DNA of 64,000 nucleotides from contig DAOTCE010000010.1 of the NCBI GenBank assembly GCA_035452965.1, positions 1 to 64,000 of the forward strand, given 5' to 3'. Source of the stretch: Candidatus Paceibacterota bacterium. Its GTDB lineage: Bacteria > Verrucomicrobiota > Verrucomicrobiia > Limisphaerales > UBA8199. The translations under genes and the position numbers were made by a program. Each line of letters opens with the position of its first letter. Positions within the stretch are counted from its first letter, which is position 1. The notes beneath the pieces were generated by a model, which saw only the letters and a list, made by a program, of their open reading frames with translations, was not told where the DNA came from and did no database searches. Positions 57,851 to 64,000 of the stretch are shown piece after piece.

Positions 57851-60800
57851 CTATTCGCTCTTGATACTGTAGAACTTCTTCGTCTCGCCCGCAGTAATGG
57901 TGAACGAACCAGGCGTGCCAGTTTGAGTCTGTGCGCGCGTCCAAGTATTGAGCGGCGCATCGAGACTAGTGGACTCCAGCAGCACGAACTGCGAGCCGGA
58001 GCCGCCCGTGTAGCTGATGGTGGTGGCAGTGATTCCGATGATTGTCACCGAGGTCACCGATGTCGAGGCCAGCGGCGCGTCTTCCGCAGTAATGACGACC
58101 GGGGTGGCATCGCCGCCAACGGGATTGACCGTGGTGGCGCCGGAAGGCCAGATCCCGTCGCTGTCGGTATCGGCGACGAGCAGGCTGCCATCGGCGAGCT
58201 TGCGCTGCTCGATGCATTGGACACCATTCGCATTGCTGTTGGGGATAATTGTGCCCCAGGCGCCGGAGATTCCATCCACCGAGCCGCTGTAGAAGGAGAC
58301 GTAGGAAGCACCGGTGTTTTCGGCAACGCCGTCGCTCTCCGCGAACGTGGCCGCCAGCGGCCGGCCGCTGCCGGCAGCGTTATCATAGAGCACGACGAAG
58401 TTCTTGTCCGTGGCGGACGAATTGCCCCAGATGCCGGTGCCGGTGTTGGCATCCGTGCCAAAGGGCAGTACGGTAGCGTAGCTCGGGGTCGTCAGCCGCA
58501 TGTTCACGGAGGTGCCCTCGGCGCCGTCGTTCATCATGATCCGCATGTACAGCTGATTGCCGGTGGTGGCAAACCGGGTGTTGCCGGAAGGCTCCGTTAT
58601 AAACCAGCCCGTGTAGTTGCCGTTGGCGTCCGTGGTGAATGTGCCATACCCCCCGGCCGTGCTCAGGCTGGGACTGGTCGTGCGCACGAAACTGCCGGAC
58701 GCGGTGGCGAAGATCATGTTGCCGGCGCCCGCGGTGGTGGCGCTGTCGCTGCTCACGACGCATTGGTTGTAATAGCGGTAGGTGGCGTTGGCGGCCAGAT
58801 TCGCCAGCGACAGGCAGAAGGCATACGGCAGGCGCTTAGTGTTGCTGCTGCCGCTGGCAATGCCTTGAATATACTGGGGCATGATGACTTCGGTCATCGT
58901 CGGCTCCGCCCGGGCCACGATGGTGCTGCTGATCCCGTCGGTCAGCATGCCGCCAGAGGCCTTCAAGGTAAACTCGCCCACCGTGTCGTACGCGAGCCCG
59001 GAGAAGGTCTTTATGCCGGACGACAGGCTCTGCGGACTGTTGCCGCTCAAATTACCGGTGCCGGTGTTCAGGGTAATAGTTACCGAGGCAAGGTTGTCAC
59101 GGTCCCTATTGCCATTGGCATCCTGCGCCTGGACTGTGACGGAGAAGGGCATGTTCGCGACTACGAAGGCCGGCACGATCGTAAACACCAGCCGCGTGGC
59201 CGTCACGGAGATCGCGTTTTGGGACTGGTCCGAGCTGAGTGCCGCGGTGGTAACGGCATTGCCTGATACTGTCACGTCACCGCCCGCCAGGGCGAACTGG
59301 AACTTGTCATTGTCGAACAGCGCGCCGGGTGTGCTCTGGAGCGAGATGCGCAGCGCCAGCGTCTTGGAGTCGCCATCCGCCACCGCCACGTTCAGACCCG
59401 AGAACGCAATGCCGGTGGCCGAGATTGTGCCGGCGCCCACAGTGCTCTCGCCATCAAACAGCTCGGCGGCTAGAACCGTGGTGGACCAGTCGGCGACTTC
59501 GTTGTTGGCGCCTTGCGTGAAGGCCAGACCGGTGATGGTGCCGGCCCCGGAATTTCCGGACGGGTTGCTGAACGTAACCTGCCAGACCTGCGCCCCCTGG
59601 CTGGTGGTGGGGATCGTCGCATCGTTCACCATCGAGTCTATGGTGAAGGATTCCCCGTAGGCTGTGGCCATGGTCATGTCATCCGCCGAAATAGTCTGCT
59701 GATTGCCGGCGGCGCTGCCCTGGCAGGTGAGCGTGGCGGTCACGGCGCTGCCAGCGGCAATGCTCGCCGTGATCGTGCGCCCCCCAACCGCTCCCGCCGC
59801 AACGTCCGCAATCACCAGGTAACGCCGGGTGTCGTTGAAACCAGCTTGCCCCGAAATGCTGAAGCTGATCGGGTTCGCCAGCGCCTGCCCGCTGCCGGAG
59901 ACCACGCTGTCGCCGGCGTTATACGTGCCGGAGTTGTCCGCATCATACGCCACGCGGAAGTTGCTCAGGTCCGACGCCGTCGCCGTGCCGGCGGTGGTCA
60001 GGCTCAGGCCGGTGAAATCAATGCTCCCGGGCGGCTGCAGGCGGAAGCCGGCCAGCACCACATCGTTTGCGCCGGCGGTAATGATTCCCGCCGGGGGCGC
60101 GCCGGTATTGTCAACGTAAACGACCGTCGCGACCGGCAGCTCATTGCCGTATTCAAAGTCATCAAGGTAGATCGTCCCGGCATTCCCGGCAAAGCTCTCC
60201 CCATAGAACATGAACGAGTCAATGTTGGCATCATCGGCCAACTGTGCCTTGGCCAGGTCATCGCCTACCAGGCTGCCGTTGACCCACATGTCCACCTTAT
60301 AGGGGGCCAGACTCTGGCTGCCACTCCGGGCATAGTTTTGCGCGGCGGCGGAGTTGTTGCCATAGATCTCGACACTATACACCGTGTCTTTTGAGAAGCT
60401 GTCAGGCAGGGCGGCCCAACTGCTGCCACTCCGGTAGGTCTCTGTGATAGTCGTATCCGCCCCGAACGACCAGCGAATGCCCGTGAATATCTGCGCTCCC
60501 GTAAACCCGACGTTGTCGGAAAGACTCGCGCCGTCTCCGGCAAAGAAATACCAGTTCCCGGAGGTTGCTGTCCCCGACATCTTCACGGTGAACTTGACGT
60601 AGAAGGTCGTGTTGGGCGTCGAGTAATCGTAGATGGAGAACTTGTTCACGGACCCGCCGGTTGGAGCGACGATGCGAAGCTCCGTTTCGCTGCCAACGGC
60701 GGTGTCGCCCGGGTTCTCCAGGTTGAAACTGCCCGCTCCTGTTCCGACGCGCACTCGCGCCGTTCCGCCGTCGGTGGGCGGGGCGGGCAGAAATGTCGTG

Positions 60801-61015
60801 CTGGCGCCCGACGTGTGGCTGCCAGTCCCGGTGCCGAAGTCGTAGGTCCAGACCGTTGCCCCGGCGGGCAGGGCCACCGCCAGCAACGTGAGCAAGAGCG
60901 CGAGTTTCAAGGCCAGGGGGAAGGACCGCCGGCCGGCGGGAGTAGTTGGACCCGGGATCGCGGCCGCCGTGGCGAGCCGCCCGGAGAATACGGTGTTGTT
61001 CCTGTTCGTTTTCAT
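57851..61015 (-). CDS. Very large secreted beta-rich protein with shared C-terminal module
   Basis: A 1054-residue protein. A membrane/signal segment at about residues 32-53 (LALKLALLLTLLAVALPAGA) follows a 30-residue N-terminal extension. A LamG-like beta domain spans about 55-260 (VWTYDFGTGTGSHTSGASTT; YFFAGDGASLSDNVGFTGAQ), then repeated cadherin/Ig-like beta domains (LSNFRVAYDADNSGTYNAGD; NSGAGTITGLAFTQGANNEV; VTVQAQDANGNRDRDNLASV). The last about 60 residues (SQFVLLESTSLDAPLNTWTR ... FYSIKSE) match the tails of two neighbouring proteins. It has its own terminator. Probably surface-exposed; function unknown. Confidence 0.85.
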   Translation of the reverse strand: MKTNRNNTVFSGRLATAAAIPGPTTPAGRRSFPLALKLALLLTLLAVALPAGATVWTYDFGTGTGSHTSGASTTFLPAPPTDGGTARVRVGTGAGSFNLENPGDTAVGSETELRIVAPTGGSVNKFSIYDYSTPNTTFYVKFTVKMSGTATSGNWYFFAGDGASLSDNVGFTGAQIFTGIRWSFGADTTITETYRSGSSWAALPDSFSKDTVYSVEIYGNNSAAAQNYARSGSQSLAPYKVDMWVNGSLVGDDLAKAQLADDANIDSFMFYGESFAGNAGTIYLDDFEYGNELPVATVVYVDNTGAPPAGIITAGANDVVLAGFRLQPPGSIDFTGLSLTTAGTATASDLSNFRVAYDADNSGTYNAGDSVVSGSGQALANPISFSISGQAGFNDTRRYLVIADVAAGAVGGRTITASIAAGSAVTATLTCQGSAAGNQQTISADDMTMATAYGESFTIDSMVNDATIPTTSQGAQVWQVTFSNPSGNSGAGTITGLAFTQGANNEVADWSTTVLAAELFDGESTVGAGTISATGIAFSGLNVAVADGDSKTLALRISLQSTPGALFDNDKFQFALAGGDVTVSGNAVTTAALSSDQSQNAISVTATRLVFTIVPAFVVANMPFSVTVQAQDANGNRDRDNLASVTITLNTGTGNLSGNSPQSLSSGIKTFSGLAYDTVGEFTLKASGGMLTDGISSTIVARAEPTMTEVIMPQYIQGIASGSSNTKRLPYAFCLSLANLAANATYRYYNQCVVSSDSATTAGAGNMIFATASGSFVRTTSPSLSTAGGYGTFTTDANGNYTGWFITEPSGNTRFATTGNQLYMRIMMNDGAEGTSVNMRLTTPSYATVLPFGTDANTGTGIWGNSSATDKNFVVLYDNAAGSGRPLAATFAESDGVAENTGASYVSFYSGSVDGISGAWGTIIPNSNANGVQCIEQRKLADGSLLVADTDSDGIWPSGATTVNPVGGDATPVVITAEDAPLASTSVTSVTIIGITATTISYTGGSGSQFVLLESTSLDAPLNTWTRAQTQTGTPGSFTITAGETKKFYSIKSE

Positions 61016-61145
61016 AGGAGGTCTACTTGTGGCTTGCGGTTTGTATGACGGGCCTCATCCCTAGGCGGGGACAGGCTCGTGAGCTGGTGGACTGGAGTGA
61101 AAGGGCGTAACTGTGCGTGGACATCGGAACCACCGTCCCTGGTAC

Positions 61146-61958
61146 CTACGGGTTCTTCCGGCGCCAGGGATCGTTCCAGATGATGTCCGGGTTGCGGACT
61201 TCGTTGCCGGCGGCGCCGTTGGTCACATAGCGGATTTTGAAGTATTTGGCATGGCCATCGAGGAAGTTGATCACCCCGCCCAGCTCGTGCCGGGAGGCGG
61301 AGTTGCGCCAGCGGTTGGCCGGGTTGACGGAGTTGTACTGGGGCGAGGAGTTGACGATTTCCCTCGGGCTAAAAACGCAGTCGAACAGCATCACCGTGGC
61401 GGACGGGTCCTTGAAGTCCACAATCTTGCGCATCCGCGGATAGTCAACATTGGCCGTTTCCGTCTGTTTCTTGAGGTCAATGTTCACCTCATAGCTGAAG
61501 AAGCCGTGCGCACCGTTGCCTGAGACCGTGGCCACCTCGTCGGCGGTCATCTTGGCGCTCGGGCAGTGCCAGATCTTGCCCTTGCCGCCCGGGAACGGCA
61601 GCTTGGCCATCATGTTGCCGCCGGGGGCGTCGGCATACTCCGCCAGCGTCCTCTCCGCCACAAACGGCGGCAGCAGGTTGAACCACGCGTTCAGGTCTTT
61701 CTCGGCGCCGTCGGCGCCGGGATACACCCCAGCGCGATCCATCCCGTCGCGCGGCATGCCGTCCTTGTTGTCTCCCGCGTAGAGGTGCATCGCCAGGCCC
61801 CACTGCCGCAGGTTCGAAACGCAATTGGCGCGTTGCGCCTTGGACTTGGCCTTGGCCAGCGCCGGCAGCAGCATCGCCGCCAGGATGGCGATAATCGCAA
61901 TCACCACCAGCAACTCAATCAAGGTGAATGCCCTCACTTGCTTGGTTTCTCGCTTCAT
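61146..61958 (-). CDS. Type II pseudopilin-like protein (prepilin-type N-terminal)
   Basis: A 270-residue protein. The N-terminus MKRETKQVRA followed by FTLIELLVVIAIIAILAAML is the prepilin peptidase site and hydrophobic helix. The body resembles the large family of verrucomicrobial pseudopilins with internal HxxS-type Cys motifs (RANCVSNLRQWGLAMHLYAG, KGKIWHCPSAKMTADEVATV) and an ending DGHAKYFKIRYVTNGAAGNE. Members are exported by a type II/IV-like system, and many copies occur per genome. Its role here, between genes for two Ig proteins, is unknown. Confidence 0.93.
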   Translation of the reverse strand: MKRETKQVRAFTLIELLVVIAIIAILAAMLLPALAKAKSKAQRANCVSNLRQWGLAMHLYAGDNKDGMPRDGMDRAGVYPGADGAEKDLNAWFNLLPPFVAERTLAEYADAPGGNMMAKLPFPGGKGKIWHCPSAKMTADEVATVSGNGAHGFFSYEVNIDLKKQTETANVDYPRMRKIVDFKDPSATVMLFDCVFSPREIVNSSPQYNSVNPANRWRNSASRHELGGVINFLDGHAKYFKIRYVTNGAAGNEVRNPDIIWNDPWRRKNP

Positions 61959-62079
61959 AACTTCAGGTATGGCACATTACGCTTTCCAGCCTCTTAAATC
62001 TACGTCCGCACTGCTAAACGGCGCAAGCGTTACTTTTCCACAATTTGTCCGCCGCGATGCCGCTCCACGTGTGCAAAAC

Positions 62080-62103
62080 GGGCCGGGTCTTGCGACCCGG
62101 CCC
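62080..62103 (-). terminator. Intrinsic terminator for the partial secreted protein gene
   Basis: Hairpin gggccgggtc / gacccggccc with a 4-base loop; on the minus strand it is followed by a run of four T. Confidence 0.85.
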
Positions 62104-62134
62104 CGCATTCAAGTTGCGCCTCACCGGCCCCGCC

Positions 62135-64000
62135 CTACTCGCTCTTGATGCTGTAGAACTTCTGCGTCCCGCTTGCGGTGATGGAGAACGATCCCGGCGT
62201 GCCCGGGTTGATCTGCGCCGTGCGCGTCCAGGTGTTCAGCGGCGCGGCCACACTCGTGGATTCATACAGCACAAACTGCGAGCCCGAGCCGCCGCTGTAT
62301 TGGATCTCCGTGGGTGTGATGCCGATGATGGTCACCGGCGTGGGGGCTGCAGCCGCGGTGGTGATGTCCTCGTAGCGGGTGGGAATGATCTGGAAGCCCG
62401 CGCTCCGGTCGGGAGCTGTGCTGCCCAGGAAGTAGCTCATGGGCGCCGTGATGTTGACCGGCCCGGTCGGGATCGCCTGGCCTGAGAAAGCCGGTGTCAC
62501 CGCCGCGTTGAAGAAGACTGTGAACCGGTCGCCGCTGGCGTTGGTGACCTGCAGGGTTTGCTGGCCGGTTCCGAAAGTGCCGGGGGCGCTAACGAAGTAA
62601 ACGTTGGTCAGCGTCACCCGCGAGCCGATGTAGCTGCGCACCACGTTCGAGACCCCGCCGTAGCCGACGCCGTTGGTGAAGGTCAGCGGCAGCACATAGG
62701 GCGTGGGCAGCGGGTTGTTGTGGCTGTTGGTGATCAGCATGTTGGACGGATCGCCCGAGTTGATGTTGATCTGCAACTGGCTGTTGAAGTGCGCCAGCGT
62801 TCCGATGGCCGTGACGCTGTCCCCCACCGCCGGCCGGTCCGCCCCGTGCCCCGGCCAAAACACGCCGATGCCGCCCGTGGCGTCCTGGATCATGATGGAC
62901 ATGTTCGCCGCGCCCGTCAGGTTGGTATAAACTGTCACCACGCCGGTCACCGACCACAGCGCGGTGGTGTTGGTCGGCAGATAGAAGGTGTCGTCCACAT
63001 GGCCCTTCAGATCGTAGATCGTGGTGGTGGGCACCGCGCTGGCGGAGACTACCGCGTTCGAGCCAATCCTCGTGCCGTATTCGTTCGAGACATCGCAGCG
63101 GTAGGTGCCCAGCGTCCCGTTGCCGCTTTGCAGGTTGGCGATGGTCAGCGTCGCCGTGCCGTCGCCGCTGACGTTGGCATTGGCTTCGGAAGCAACCGTG
63201 TTGCCGTTGTGATACCAGGCGTAGCTTAGGGTCCCGGGACCGGTCGCCCCGCAATACAGGGAGACGGTCTGGCCGTAGTAGGCGTTAGTGCTCACTGGCT
63301 GCTGGGTGATGGTGGGCGGCACCGGCGCCGAACTCACATTCACAATCGCCCCGCTGCTGGTGGCAAACTCACCGTGCGGAGTCGTAACGACAACGGTGTA
63401 GGTTCCGCTGTCGCCGGAGGTCGCGCTGGAGCGAATGAAGATGGGGGAGTTGCCGTTCTCATTGCTGACGTCCGAGCCGTTCTGCTTCCACTGGTAGGTC
63501 AGGTTCCGGAGCCCCTGGCCATTGGCCACCGCCACGAGGGTGAAACCCTGGTTTTCAAAGACATTGGTGCCGGCCGGCTGGTAAACGACCTGAGGCGCAA
63601 AGGCATTGGTCGCCCACACGCTCTGCGCCGCTTCGTCGAAGGTGGTGGCGACGCAGAGGTTGCTGATGACTCCGACCCACGCCCCGGAGCTGGGCTGCCG
63701 GAAGGCAAAGGCGACAGGAGCGGGAGGATTTGCGACGGCATCGCTCGTAACCAGAGCGGTTTCAAAGGAATCAATCGGGTTGACCCAGAGCGCGGCTGCG
63801 GCTGATGCAATCCCGTTGACCTCGCCCGTGGTCGGATTCCAGCCGACCACCACCTGATAGTCAACATTGGTGGCGAGATCAACCGGGTATGTCTGGTTGG
63901 GGGTGCCGGCGGCACCAGCAATACCCAGCCGCCAGGTTCCCGGCTGGGTCCCCGCCAGGTAAAACGCCCTGCACTGAAAAGCAGTGCTCGCATTCTTAAA
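62135..64000 (-). CDS. Large secreted Ig-domain protein, 5' end cut by window
   Basis: The minus-strand frame stays open past 64000, so the start and signal are off the edge; about 621 residues are visible. The visible part includes Ig-like repeats (TLVAVANGQGLRNLTYQWKQ, DSGTYTVVVTTPHGEFATSS, ITQQPVSTNAYYGQTVSLYC) and an OB-fold-like domain (LKGHVDDTFYLPTNTTALWS, MSIMIQDATGGIGVFWPGHG). The tail is SQFVLYESTSVAAPLNTWTR ... FYSIKSE, as in the two proteins at 55.4-61 kb. Probably a surface protein; function unknown. Confidence 0.85.
   Translation of the reverse strand, partial: FKNASTAFQCRAFYLAGTQPGTWRLGIAGAAGTPNQTYPVDLATNVDYQVVVGWNPTTGEVNGIASAAAALWVNPIDSFETALVTSDAVANPPAPVAFAFRQPSSGAWVGVISNLCVATTFDEAAQSVWATNAFAPQVVYQPAGTNVFENQGFTLVAVANGQGLRNLTYQWKQNGSDVSNENGNSPIFIRSSATSGDSGTYTVVVTTPHGEFATSSGAIVNVSSAPVPPTITQQPVSTNAYYGQTVSLYCGATGPGTLSYAWYHNGNTVASEANANVSGDGTATLTIANLQSGNGTLGTYRCDVSNEYGTRIGSNAVVSASAVPTTTIYDLKGHVDDTFYLPTNTTALWSVTGVVTVYTNLTGAANMSIMIQDATGGIGVFWPGHGADRPAVGDSVTAIGTLAHFNSQLQININSGDPSNMLITNSHNNPLPTPYVLPLTFTNGVGYGGVSNVVRSYIGSRVTLTNVYFVSAPGTFGTGQQTLQVTNASGDRFTVFFNAAVTPAFSGQAIPTGPVNITAPMSYFLGSTAPDRSAGFQIIPTRYEDITTAAAAPTPVTIIGITPTEIQYSGGSGSQFVLYESTSVAAPLNTWTRTAQINPGTPGSFSITASGTQKFYSIKSE

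Noticed and set aside
57836..59266. Plus-strand 476-codon frame opposite the 1054-residue protein
   Set aside because: Antisense Gly/Arg-rich shadow of a real minus-strand gene with signal peptide and terminator.
1..64000. CRISPR arrays or rRNA genes
   Set aside because: I saw no regularly spaced direct repeats with spacers and no rRNA-like sequence.

Overview
The window is a high-GC bacterial chromosome segment. It most likely comes from Verrucomicrobiota, of the Pedosphaera/Limisphaera type. Supporting signs are a PEP-CTERM protein, a pseudopilin whose start reads FTLIELLVVIAIIAILAAML, very large Ig-rich secreted proteins that share a C-terminal tail, secreted sugar-isomerase-like proteins, a sialate O-acetylesterase, and REP sequences with a REP-associated transposase. 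The taxonomic call is inferred from family content; no 16S rRNA gene is present.

Layout. 1-5.2 kb: a cut-off lactonase, a GNAT-like protein, a LysM protein, UppP, two small proteins and a response regulator with a DUF4388 domain. 5.7-8.5 kb: a polarity-type switch operon (roadblock protein, MglA-like GTPase, roadblock protein). 8.5-14.3 kb: an accessory region with a 20-codon methyltransferase remnant, a collapsed type I restriction locus (hsdM head joined to hsdR tail), a cassette of unrecognised proteins and a GntR regulator. 14.4-17.2 kb: a DinG/XPD-type helicase gene that carries a whole REP/RAYT element in frame. 17.2-24.5 kb: housekeeping genes (a left-handed beta-helix protein, dnaN, argS, ptsN, an M50-like protease, pyrE) and a PEP-CTERM protein, with a possible replication-origin-like stretch before dnaN. 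26.5-37.8 kb: an eight-gene, one-direction operon with two ABC-2 permeases, three SPFH proteins, a P1B metal ATPase, an ABC ATPase and a TPR-like protein. 37.9-39.8 kb: signal peptidase I, a lipoprotein, a YqaE-like 52-residue protein and tRNA-Asp. 40.2-44.6 kb: scpA, scpB, pheA, kdsD and an esterase. 44.6-50.5 kb: trpS, asd, and a TonB/ExbB/ExbD system with a HEAT-repeat protein. 50.7-55.4 kb: a Tat-exported isomerase-like protein, a sialate esterase, a DegT aminotransferase and an epimerase. 55.4-64 kb: three large secreted Ig/beta proteins with a common C-terminal module, and a pseudopilin.

The strongest unusual features are the RAYT/REP element inside the helicase gene with the reading frame kept open, the compensated hsdM-hsdR fusion remnant, two arrays of DnaA-box-like 9-mers spaced 11 bp apart, and a dispersed element built on a perfect 52-bp palindrome. 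Other points are the MglA/roadblock/DUF4388 neighbourhood, a metal ATPase with mixed subfamily motifs, and the shared C-terminal tail of the three secreted proteins.
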